Below, in pieces: positions 8,318 to 15,204 of a DNA stretch of 27,661 nt (position 1 is the first letter of the stretch; each line of letters starts with the position of its first letter). This DNA comes from DTU089 sp002440045. Lineage in GTDB: Bacteria; Bacillota; Clostridia; Oscillospirales; Acutalibacteraceae. Location of the stretch: assembly GCA_937885695.1 (NCBI GenBank), contig CALABP010000046.1, forward strand, positions 1 to 27,661, given 5' to 3'. The translations under genes were made by a program, and so were the position numbers. The notes under the pieces were generated by a model. It was not told where the DNA came from, searched no databases, and worked only from the letters and a program-made list of their open reading frames with translations.

Positions 8318-9576
8318 ATTTCACATCCGCCGATGCTTCTTATGTTGAGTATGTAGCAGGAATTTTTGCCGAAAACGGCGCTCATTGAAGAAACAAACGA
8401 CTCGGCTTTTTCTTCGGGAAGGAAGATTTGAACCGTACCCGCAAAGCCGCCGCCGTGCACCCTGAAAGCGCCTTCGCCGTCAAGGAATTTTTCAGCAAGG
8501 CAAAGCGCAAGAGAAACGGGCTGTTCGTGCGGTTTTTTAGAAGTAAAGCAGTTTTGGTTATACATATAAGACGACCTGCCGCTTTCAAGAATAATACGCT
8601 TAAATGTTTCAAAATCACCGTTTTTGAGAGCCGCCGACATTTTTTCAACACGCTTGTTTTCGCCGTAGAAGTGAAGCGCGCGAAGCAACGCTCTGTCGCC
8701 TGTTTTTTCGCGGATAGAAGCAAGGTTTTTAATAACGTCGCTTTCATCGACCTCACGAAGAACGGATTTATTAAAGAAATTTGCAACCGCGTTCATTTCG
8801 CTTCTGATTGCGGCGTAGTCGTCGGTAAGGTCCGCGTGGTTTCCGCCTGTGTCAACAATGCAAAGCAAGTGACCGAAGTTTTTAAGGTCAAAGACCGATT
8901 TTTCTATTACGGGCGCGGAAGTGTCTTTAAAGTCTATTTCAACAAAGCCGCCGACAGAGCAGGCGGTCTGGTCAAGAAGTCCGCAAGGCTTTTTGAAATA
9001 AACGTTTTCGGAATACTGCGAAATCTGCGCAATAACCACGGGCGAAATTTTGCCGTCGTTATAAAGATAATTAAGAATTGTGCCGATGAGCACTTCATAT
9101 GCCGCCGAAGATGAAAGCCCCGAGCCCGAAAGCACGCGCGAGGTTATAACAGCGTCAAAACCGCCGACCTTGTAGCCGAGCTGTAAAAATCTTGCGCAAA
9201 TACCGCGGATAAGAGCGGAGGATTTGCCTGCCTCGTCGTCAACAACATCGGTATTTGAAAAATCAACGGTAACGGGGCTGTAGCCCTCGGAATGAGCGTT
9301 AATAATCGTGTCGGTGCGCGCTTTTACACAAGCTACCGCGTCAAGGTCTATTGCGGCGGCAAGAACCTTGCCGTTATTGTGGTCGGTGTGATTGCCGCAA
9401 ATCTCGGTTCTGCCGGGTGAAGAGAAAAAGCGAAGGCACGAAGATGTGCCGAAATCGTCGTTGAATTTTTTTGCCAAATCAAGATAACGCTTCATTTGAA
9501 ATTCAATTTCGTTTTCGGAATAGACTTTTAAAAGCCGTTCTTTAAATTCGGCACTGCAGAGGTTGGTTTCTGTCAT
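8314..9576 (-). CDS. galK: Galactokinase-family GHMP sugar kinase
   Basis: A 420-residue GHMP kinase. The galactokinase signature appears near residues 53-64 as GRTEICGNHTDHNNG, with Asn where GalK normally has Glu in GEH. The ATP loop GSGLSSSAA is near 149, the catalytic region GLLDQTACSVGG is present, and the third motif VHGGGFAGTV is near 373. Galactokinase makes galactose 1-phosphate from galactose and ATP. The substrate is inferred: no galT or galE is adjacent, and the protein is longer than E. coli GalK (382), so another sugar is possible. The ribosome site GGAAG lies in the end of the preceding VTT gene, only four bases away. Confidence 0.8.
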   Translation of the reverse strand: MTETNLCSAEFKERLLKVYSENEIEFQMKRYLDLAKKFNDDFGTSSCLRFFSSPGRTEICGNHTDHNNGKVLAAAIDLDAVACVKARTDTIINAHSEGYSPVTVDFSNTDVVDDEAGKSSALIRGICARFLQLGYKVGGFDAVITSRVLSGSGLSSSAAYEVLIGTILNYLYNDGKISPVVIAQISQYSENVYFKKPCGLLDQTACSVGGFVEIDFKDTSAPVIEKSVFDLKNFGHLLCIVDTGGNHADLTDDYAAIRSEMNAVANFFNKSVLREVDESDVIKNLASIREKTGDRALLRALHFYGENKRVEKMSAALKNGDFETFKRIILESGRSSYMYNQNCFTSKKPHEQPVSLALCLAEKFLDGEGAFRVHGGGFAGTVQIFLPEEKAESFVSSMSAVFGKNSCYILNIRSIGGCEI

Positions 9577-9580
9577 ATCT

Positions 9581-10315
9581 TTACTTCCTTTCGGTTTCTT
9601 GTTTTTTGATTGTATTCAGCAATGTGTTCAGTATAAGAAGCGAAATACCGCTTATCATAAGAAGTACGATGATGGGCGCCGTAAAAGCGGCTGTAAAGGG
9701 GTTTGTTACGTTGCAGCCGACAACGCTCCACGAAATAAGGCGCGGCAAAAACCCAAGAACGGAATATAAAATAAATTCAAGCGGGTGAATTTCTGTGCCT
9801 CCGTAAAGCCTGCTTACGGTGTTTATGGGCATAAACGGAATAAATCTCAATAAAACAAGCATCCACTTGTTGCCGTCGCCGCCGAGCTTCATAAAGCTTT
9901 TGATTGTAGCGCTTTTTGAAAGAAATTTGTGCGCACTGCCGCCGCCGTATTTTTTGCCCCAAAAGAATTTGATTGAGCAAAGCACGGCAAAGCCGCATAT
10001 ATTTATCAGCGCCGCAACGGGAACGGGAAAAACCATACCTGTTGCAATGAATATCACAGAAAGCGGAACAGTCGGTACAAACGCTTTTAAAACGAAAAGA
10101 AGCATTATTACACCGAGCGCTCCCCAGCGGTTTAAGCCTGCTATAAAAAGCTCAAGCTTGTCAAAATAAGAAAGCAACGTAAAGAGCCGCGCGCGGATTT
10201 CGGGGAGCGACATAATATAGGTAGCCGCCGAAAGCGCCGTTGCGATTATAAAGCACCCTGCGCTTATCCAATGAAGAATCGCCGAGCGAAGCTTTGATTT
10301 GTCATAATTTTTCAA
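9581..10315 (-). CDS. VTT-domain (TVP38/TMEM64, DedA-like) membrane protein
   Basis: A 244-residue integral membrane protein with about five hydrophobic stretches: residues 13-33, 56-80, 82-112, 143-165 and 205-235. The core LKAFVPTVPLSVIFIATGMVFP, followed by FWGKKYGGG and later LRFIPFMPINTVSRLYG, is the VTT/SNARE-associated signature. Relatives (YdjX/YdjZ, DedA) are linked to lipid scrambling, undecaprenyl phosphate recycling and membrane potential; which applies here is unknown. It is the first gene of the galK-GNAT-ynbB operon with its own promoter. Its position ahead of a sugar kinase suggests no specific pathway. Confidence 0.82.
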   Translation of the reverse strand: MKNYDKSKLRSAILHWISAGCFIIATALSAATYIMSLPEIRARLFTLLSYFDKLELFIAGLNRWGALGVIMLLFVLKAFVPTVPLSVIFIATGMVFPVPVAALINICGFAVLCSIKFFWGKKYGGGSAHKFLSKSATIKSFMKLGGDGNKWMLVLLRFIPFMPINTVSRLYGGTEIHPLEFILYSVLGFLPRLISWSVVGCNVTNPFTAAFTAPIIVLLMISGISLLILNTLLNTIKKQETERK

Positions 10316-10355
10316 TACAAATTACCACCGAAACTCACTAATACACATATTTGAT

Positions 10356-10384
10356 ATTTTATAACATATTTGGTTGCAGGTCAA
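10356..10384 (-). promoter_or_regulatory. Promoter of the VTT-galK-GNAT-ynbB operon
   Basis: Minus-strand TTGACC (10384-10379), 17-base spacer, TAAAAT (10361-10356). It gives a leader of about 35 bases to the ATG at 10315. The -35 hexamer is the same as in the tcdA promoter. Confidence 0.65.
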
Positions 10385-10405
10385 GAGAAACGCCTAAATT
10401 AAATG

Positions 10406-10434
10406 TTGAAAAGAGCGCACAAAAATGATAAAAT
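10406..10434 (+). promoter_or_regulatory. Promoter of the D-2-hydroxyacid dehydrogenase gene
   Basis: Plus-strand TTGAAA (10406-10411), 17-base spacer, TAAAAT (10429-10434) preceded by TGA, an extended -10 element. It stands back to back with the VTT operon promoter, 21 bases between the -35 boxes. Confidence 0.7.
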
Positions 10435-10463
10435 AAATTATCAACCGAAAGGCGGCGATTATT

Positions 10464-11429
10464 ATGGAAAAAATGAAGCTCGTTATTCTTGACGGTCACA
10501 CGCAAAACCCGGGCGACCTTAATTGGGACTATATCGAAAGTGTATTTGACACAACGGTTTATCCGCGAACGCCCAAGGAGCTTATTGTAGAACGCGCAAA
10601 GGACGCGGATGTTATTGTTCTTAACAAAGTGCCCATTACAAGAGAAACGCTTGAAAAATTGCCGAAGCTTAAATTTATAGCAACGCTTGCAACGGGATAT
10701 AATCAGCTTGACTGCACCGCGCTTAAAGAGCGCAATATCCCGGTGTCGAACATTCCCGCATATTCAACCGACGGCGTTGCGCAGATGGTGTTTGCATTCA
10801 TTCTTGAGTTTACAAACCGCGTTGCGTTTTATACGGACTCAGTTAAAAATCTTGAATGGACCGACTGTCAGGATTTTTGCTTTTGGAAAACTCCCCTGCA
10901 TGAGCTTTCGGGCAAAACCTTGGGTATTATCGGTTTCGGAAAAATCGGCAGACGCGTTTTTGAGATTGCGAAGGCTTTCGGAATGAAAGTTCTCGCCTAT
11001 TCGCCGTCGGGCAGAAAAGATAATGCCGATTACGTTGAGTTTTGCGATTTAGATACTCTTTCCGGTGCTTCCGACTTTATTACGCTTCACTGCCCTCTCA
11101 ACGAAAAGACGGAGCATCTTGTTGATGAAGCTTTTCTTAAAAAAATGAAACCCGGCGCGTCGCTTATAAATACTGCGCGCGGCGCTGTGGTTGACGAATT
11201 TGCCGTGGCAAAGGCGCTTAAAAACAAAACGCTTCTTTACTACGGCGCAGACGTTCTTTCAAGCGAACCGCCGAAAAAAGACAATCCTCTCTTTAGCGCG
11301 CCAAACTGCTTTTTAACTCCGCACATAGCGTGGGCGGCTTTTGAAACACGCGAAAGACTTCTTTCTATTCTTAACGGAAACATAAAGGCGTTTTTAGAGG
11401 GCAACCCCGTAAATGTCGTCAATATGTAG
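10464..11429 (+). CDS. D-2-hydroxyacid dehydrogenase (glycerate/hydroxypyruvate type)
   Basis: A 321-residue NAD-dependent dehydrogenase. The N-terminal catalytic half (FIATLATGYNQLD) is followed by a Rossmann domain with GIIGFGKIGRRV near residue 157. The catalytic triad typical of the family is visible: Arg in NTARGAVVDE (about 238), Glu in SSEPP (about 267) and His in TPHIAWAA (about 287). The His-Ile-Ala-Trp form is what glycerate dehydrogenase/hydroxypyruvate reductase members have, so D-glycerate or a related 2-hydroxyacid is the likely substrate; lactate is less likely. It is a single gene with its own promoter and an AAAGGCGGCG ribosome site. It lies just before gap, but gap has a separate promoter. 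Confidence 0.85.
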   Translation: MEKMKLVILDGHTQNPGDLNWDYIESVFDTTVYPRTPKELIVERAKDADVIVLNKVPITRETLEKLPKLKFIATLATGYNQLDCTALKERNIPVSNIPAYSTDGVAQMVFAFILEFTNRVAFYTDSVKNLEWTDCQDFCFWKTPLHELSGKTLGIIGFGKIGRRVFEIAKAFGMKVLAYSPSGRKDNADYVEFCDLDTLSGASDFITLHCPLNEKTEHLVDEAFLKKMKPGASLINTARGAVVDEFAVAKALKNKTLLYYGADVLSSEPPKKDNPLFSAPNCFLTPHIAWAAFETRERLLSILNGNIKAFLEGNPVNVVNM

Positions 11430-11469
11430 GCGTAAAATTAACTTAAAATAGTAATAATTCGCTCCTATT

Positions 11470-11488
11470 TTTTGTCAAACTGACAAAA
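11470..11488. promoter_or_regulatory. Palindromic operator-like site upstream of gap
   Basis: A perfect inverted repeat TTTTGTCA-AAC-TGACAAAA with an odd centre, about 70-90 bases before the predicted gap transcription start. It does not look like a terminator: the stem is AT-rich, the loop has three bases and no U-tract follows. It overlaps a weaker possible promoter (CTGACA at 11480-11485, TTAAAT at 11502-11507). It resembles a repressor half-site pair, but not clearly the clostridial Rex site or the CggR operator. Confidence 0.45.
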
Positions 11489-11522
11489 TTGCGCTTATAT
11501 GTTAAATTTATATCAAATATTA

Positions 11523-11550
11523 TTGCAATTATTCGGTTTTGTGGTAAAAT
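11523..11550 (+). promoter_or_regulatory. Promoter of gap
   Basis: TTGCAA (11523-11528), 16-base spacer, TAAAAT (11545-11550) with an extended TGG just before it. The leader is about 38 bases, ending in a strong GGAGGT ribosome site. Confidence 0.65.
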
Positions 11551-11594
11551 AAGAGCGTTGAAAATTCAAATTAAATATTTGGAGGTAATTTCAA

Positions 11595-12629
11595 ATGTCA
11601 GTAAAAGTTGCAATTAACGGATTCGGCAGAATCGGCCGTCTTGCTTTCCGTCAGATGTTCGGCGCAGAAGGCTACGACGTAGTTGCCATCAACGACCTTA
11701 CAAAGCCCTCAATGCTTGCTCAGCTTCTCAAATACGATACGGCTCAGGGCGGCTATTGCGGCAGAATCGGCGAAGGCCTTCACACAGTTTCGGCTGACGA
11801 CGAAGCCAACACCATCACTGTTGACGGCAAAACTCTTAAAATCTATGCCGAAAAAGACGCTAACGACCTCCCCTGGGGCGAAATCGGCGTTGACGTTGTT
11901 CTTGAATGCACAGGCTTCTATTGCTCAAAAGAAAAGAGCATGGCTCACATCAATGCAGGCGCTAAGAAAGTTGTTATTTCCGCACCCGCAGGCAAAGACC
12001 TTAAAACTATCGTTTACAGCGTAAATGAGAAAACACTTACTGCAGACGACCAGATAATCTCCGCTGCTTCCTGCACAACAAACTGCCTTGCTCCCATGGC
12101 AAAGGCTCTTAACGATTATGCACCTATCCAGAGCGGTATTATGTCAACAATTCACGCTTATACAGGCGACCAGATGATTCTTGACGGTCCTCACAGAAAG
12201 GGCGACCTCAGACGTGCAAGAGCAGGCGCTGCCAACATTGTTCCCAACTCAACGGGCGCTGCAAAGGCTATCGGCCTTGTTATCCCCGAGCTTAACGGCA
12301 AGCTTATCGGTTCTGCTCAGCGTGTTCCTGTTCCGACAGGTTCAACCACAATCCTTACCGCTGTTGTTAAGGGTGAAAATGTTACCGCAGAAGGCATCAA
12401 CGCCGCTATGAAGGCTGCTTCTTCCGAGTCCTTCGGCTACAACGAGGACGCTATCGTTTCTTCCGATGTTATCGGTATGAGATACGGCTCACTCTTTGAC
12501 GCTACACAGACTATGGTTTGCGACCTCGGCGACGGTCTCTATGAGGTTCAGGTTGTTTCTTGGTATGACAACGAGAACTCCTACACAAGCCAGATGGTAA
12601 GAACCATTAAGTATTTTGCAGAGCTTTAA
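11595..12629 (+). CDS. gap: Glyceraldehyde-3-phosphate dehydrogenase, type I
   Basis: A 344-residue glycolytic enzyme that oxidises glyceraldehyde 3-phosphate to 1,3-bisphosphoglycerate. The N-terminus VAINGFGRIGRLAFRQM is the NAD site, and AINDL has the Asp that favours NAD over NADP. The active site ASCTTNC places the catalytic Cys at residue 160. HAYTGDQMILDGPHRKGDLRRARA and WYDNENSYTSQMVRT are typical of the family. The gene has its own promoter, a strong GGAGG site and a strong terminator, and its codons lean to C-ending forms more than its neighbours, as expected of a highly expressed gene. It is not joined to pgk or tpi here. Confidence 0.97.
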   Translation: MSVKVAINGFGRIGRLAFRQMFGAEGYDVVAINDLTKPSMLAQLLKYDTAQGGYCGRIGEGLHTVSADDEANTITVDGKTLKIYAEKDANDLPWGEIGVDVVLECTGFYCSKEKSMAHINAGAKKVVISAPAGKDLKTIVYSVNEKTLTADDQIISAASCTTNCLAPMAKALNDYAPIQSGIMSTIHAYTGDQMILDGPHRKGDLRRARAGAANIVPNSTGAAKAIGLVIPELNGKLIGSAQRVPVPTGSTTILTAVVKGENVTAEGINAAMKAASSESFGYNEDAIVSSDVIGMRYGSLFDATQTMVCDLGDGLYEVQVVSWYDNENSYTSQMVRTIKYFAEL

Positions 12630-12655
12630 TTAATAATTTAATTAATAAACTCTCC

Positions 12656-12690
12656 CCCGCAGTCCGCAAGGATTGCGGGTTTTCTTTTTT
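12656..12690 (+). terminator. Rho-independent terminator of gap
   Basis: A 10-base-pair stem CCCGCAGTCC / GGATTGCGGG (one G-U pair) closed by a GCAA tetraloop and followed by TTTTCTTTTTT. It lies 27 bases past the gap stop. Confidence 0.93.
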
Positions 12691-12771
12691 GTGTAACAAT
12701 ACACGCCTTTTTTCATAGTATGTAGTGAAGCGCGGAGGTTCCGCCTTTAATAACATACGGAGGAAAGACAT

Positions 12772-13617
12772 ATGGCTGATAATAAAAATTGCTGCACACC
12801 GGACCTTCACAAAGTCAAGGAAGCTATCTGCATAGACACAAACAGAGTTTATGATTCGTGTGCCGATAAAGATTGCCTCACCGACTTAAGAGTATATCTC
12901 ACCGACAGAGGTCAATGCATACTTGATAACGCAACTTCGGTAAGATGCAGAGGTGCACAGATACTTAACTGCGTTGTTGATGTTGACAGAGTGCCTTTTA
13001 ACAGGGGCTTTTACAGCGTCGACCTTACATTCTTTGTAAAGGTAACGCTTGACGCTTTCACCTGCCCCACCGCATCACCGTCTATGTTTGACGGTCTTGT
13101 GATTTTCAGTAAAAAATGCATACTTTACGGCAGTGAAGGAAATGTCAAGATTTTCACTTCGACCTATAACTGCGACTCGAACGAGGACGACGGCGGTTGT
13201 GCAAACTCTAATCCCAGAGCAAAGGTGCAGTGTGTAGAGCCTGTTTGCCTTGACGCACAGATTTGCAGAATATGCGATTGCTGCAACACCTTAGGCGGCA
13301 GTGTCGGCAACATTCCGCAAAGAATTTGCCGTTGTTTTGAAGGCAATTTTGACGATATGCGCGGCGAAAAGGCTGTCAGAGTTACACTCGGCGTTTTCAC
13401 AATCATACAGCTTGAGCGCGATGTGCAGATGTTAGTCCCCGCATATGACTTCTGCGTGCCCACAAAAGAGTGCTGCTGTGACACAGAAGACCCCTGCGAC
13501 GCATTTAAGCGCATAAGCTTCCCGGTTGACGAGTTCTTCCCGCCGAGAAGAGAAGACATCGGCTGTGACAATCGCCCGAGCTTTAATCCTACGGGTAACT
13601 GCGGCTGCGGAAAATAA
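12772..13617 (+). CDS. Cysteine-rich clostridial protein of unknown function
   Basis: A 281-residue protein with 28 cysteines (10%), in clusters: CC at 7-8, CRICDCC at 165-171, CRC, CCC at 234-236 with C242, and a CGCGK tail. There is no signal peptide or membrane helix. Between the clusters are beta-rich stretches such as VDVDRVPFNRGFYSVDLTFF and VRVTLGVFTIIQLERDV, suggesting two beta domains. I recall similar uncharacterised proteins in other Clostridia, starting alike and keeping VPFNRGFY and ILYGSEGNV, but know no function. The beta strands are faintly like SPOCS/DUF3794 spore-coat-associated domains; a structural or metal-binding role in spores is a guess. The gene is single, between two terminators, with a strong GGAGG site eight bases before the ATG. 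Confidence 0.85.
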   Translation: MADNKNCCTPDLHKVKEAICIDTNRVYDSCADKDCLTDLRVYLTDRGQCILDNATSVRCRGAQILNCVVDVDRVPFNRGFYSVDLTFFVKVTLDAFTCPTASPSMFDGLVIFSKKCILYGSEGNVKIFTSTYNCDSNEDDGGCANSNPRAKVQCVEPVCLDAQICRICDCCNTLGGSVGNIPQRICRCFEGNFDDMRGEKAVRVTLGVFTIIQLERDVQMLVPAYDFCVPTKECCCDTEDPCDAFKRISFPVDEFFPPRREDIGCDNRPSFNPTGNCGCGK

Positions 13618-13642
13618 ACAGGCTTTAAAACTTAGTTTTGCA

Positions 13643-13677
13643 TAAAAATACGGGAGCTGTACAGAACAGCTCCCGTA
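13643..13677 (-). terminator. Terminator of the pyrH-polC-M20 operon
   Basis: A perfect 12-base-pair stem TACGGGAGCTGT / ACAGCTCCCGTA with a five-base loop (13649-13677). On the minus strand it is followed by TTTTTATG. It lies 8 bases past the stop of the M20 peptidase gene. On the plus strand it is followed by AAATTGTGTTT, so it may also partly stop transcription of the cysteine-rich gene. Confidence 0.85.
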
Positions 13678-13685
13678 AATTGTGT

Positions 13686-15182
13686 TTAATCTTTTGTAAG
13701 TTCTTTAATATATCTCTTGAAGAAAGCAACACCGTCTGCCATAGAGTCAATCGGAATACGCTCGTTTGTGCCGTGCGTTGTAAGAAGAAGCGAAGTATCT
13801 ACAAGATAAGGCGAATATCTGTAAATATTGTCGCACACAGGCTCATACTGACGTGAATCCGTGCCGCCCATAACAAGATAAGGCGCAACAATATTTTCGG
13901 GGTTCATATCCTTGCAGATTTTTCTTATGGCGTTGAATGCTCTTGAATCGGTCGGCGAAACCTTTGAAGGTTCGTTGCCCTTCATAAATGTTACTTCCGC
14001 CTTTTTGCCTGCGTACTTTTTAATATGCTTTTCAACGTCTGCAATGGTCTGACCGGGCATTATTCTGAAGTTTGCCACAACCGAAGCCTTTTGCGGAAGA
14101 ACATTGGGCGCGGGGCTGCCGCTTGCCATTGTTACGGCGGTTGTGGTTCTCATCATAGCGGCAGATTCGGGGATTTTAACACAAATCTTCTGAACGAGCG
14201 GCTTTAACAGCGGAAGGTTAGAAGCGATAACGCGGACGGGATAGGTTGTGTTTTTGCCGATTTCATTAAAGAGCGCCCAAAGCGACGGGGTGAGCTCCTC
14301 TTTGAACTGGTGGTTTTCAAGGTTAAGAACTATCTTTGAAAGCGCGCCGAGAGCGTTGTGGTCGGCGGGTGCGGATGAGTGGCCGCCCTTTGCAGAAACG
14401 GATATTTCAAAGTCAACGTGACCTTTTTCGGCAACGCCTACGCCCGCAAGGTTGCGGTTTATTACGCCCTTGATGTGAACCGGAAGAATTGCGCCGCCCT
14501 CGTCAATTACGCTGTCAAGCTTAATGCCGTGGTCTTTAAAGTATTTCATCATACAATAAGCGCCGGAAGCTTCGCCGTTAGCCATTATTTCTTCATTATG
14601 GCCGAAGCAAAGATAAACGTCTCTTTCGGGAACATAATTCTCGCTTAAAAGCGTTTCAACAGCTTCCATAATGCCGATTAACTGGTTTTTAATATCAAGC
14701 GCACCTCTGCCCCAAACAAATCCGTCGGCAACCTCGCCGCTGAACGCGGGGTGAGTCCAATCGTCCTCTGTTCCGGGTGAAACTGGAACAACGTCCTGAT
14801 GAGCAAGAAGGCAGATAGGCTCTTTTTCGGGGTGCTCGCTCTTCCAGTGATACATAAGGCTCTTTTTTGAAATTATCTGAAGGTCAAGCTTTTCGTGAAT
14901 CAACGGATAAGCTTCTTTTAAAAAGCTGTGGAATTCATCAAACTTGGACCAATCGACAAGCGCATCATCGTCATTGGAAATTGTGGGAATGGAAATTGCT
15001 TTTGAAAGGTTTTTAATAAATCTTTCAAGGTCAACATTTTCAGGCGGCAAAAGCTCGGTAGCCTCCGATTTTTCGGGCTTATAGACCGTTGCGGCGCGAA
15101 CCATACTTATGCCGAGACCTGCGGCGGCAGTGAGCCCTAAGGCTTTTGCAACCTTTGAGGTTTTTGAAGAGTCTTTTTTCAT
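13686..15182 (-). CDS. M20 family metallopeptidase (PM20D1/CPS1-like)
   Basis: A 498-residue zinc peptidase. Metal-binding motifs are AHQDVVPV (His127, Asp129), WGRGALDIKN and GHNEEIM (near 195), with a dimerisation lid domain (KGGHSSAPADHNALG) inserted and GGTDSRQYEPV near the C-terminus. Overall it resembles the carboxypeptidase S/PM20D1 branch of M20. Residues 13-32 form a moderately hydrophobic stretch after a lysine-rich start, which could be a membrane anchor or an uncleaved signal. The substrate is unknown: a dipeptide or N-acyl amino acid is likely from the family. The gene is 22 bases after polC with an AAAGGTTGTGAT ribosome site and no promoter of its own, so it is the last gene of the essential operon. 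Confidence 0.88.
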   Translation of the reverse strand: MKKDSSKTSKVAKALGLTAAAGLGISMVRAATVYKPEKSEATELLPPENVDLERFIKNLSKAISIPTISNDDDALVDWSKFDEFHSFLKEAYPLIHEKLDLQIISKKSLMYHWKSEHPEKEPICLLAHQDVVPVSPGTEDDWTHPAFSGEVADGFVWGRGALDIKNQLIGIMEAVETLLSENYVPERDVYLCFGHNEEIMANGEASGAYCMMKYFKDHGIKLDSVIDEGGAILPVHIKGVINRNLAGVGVAEKGHVDFEISVSAKGGHSSAPADHNALGALSKIVLNLENHQFKEELTPSLWALFNEIGKNTTYPVRVIASNLPLLKPLVQKICVKIPESAAMMRTTTAVTMASGSPAPNVLPQKASVVANFRIMPGQTIADVEKHIKKYAGKKAEVTFMKGNEPSKVSPTDSRAFNAIRKICKDMNPENIVAPYLVMGGTDSRQYEPVCDNIYRYSPYLVDTSLLLTTHGTNERIPIDSMADGVAFFKRYIKELTKD

Positions 15183-15204
15183 ATTATCACAACCTTTAAT
15201 AAAT

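Noticed and set aside
8428..9114. A 228-codon open frame on the plus strand opposite galK
   Set aside because: It mirrors the codon pattern of galK on the other strand, has no ribosome site or recognisable motif, and its composition (rich in Arg, Lys, Val, Phe) is typical of antisense shadows.
10316..10463. Riboswitch or small RNA in the divergent intergenic region
   Set aside because: The region is fully explained by two promoters and short leaders; no conserved RNA structure is apparent.
11445..11471. AAAATAG / CTATTTT repeat after the D-2-hydroxyacid dehydrogenase gene as a terminator
   Set aside because: Seven weak A-T-rich pairs with a 13-base loop; too unstable to call, although a T-run follows.
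12714..12720. CATAGTA as a sporulation sigma factor -10 box before the cysteine-rich gene
   Set aside because: It fits the loose CATnnTA pattern, but no convincing -35 box lies at the right distance; kept only as a remark.
12732..12744. GCGGA / TCCGC repeat in the leader of the cysteine-rich gene
   Set aside because: Only five base pairs with a three-base loop and no T-run; not enough to call a regulatory RNA structure.
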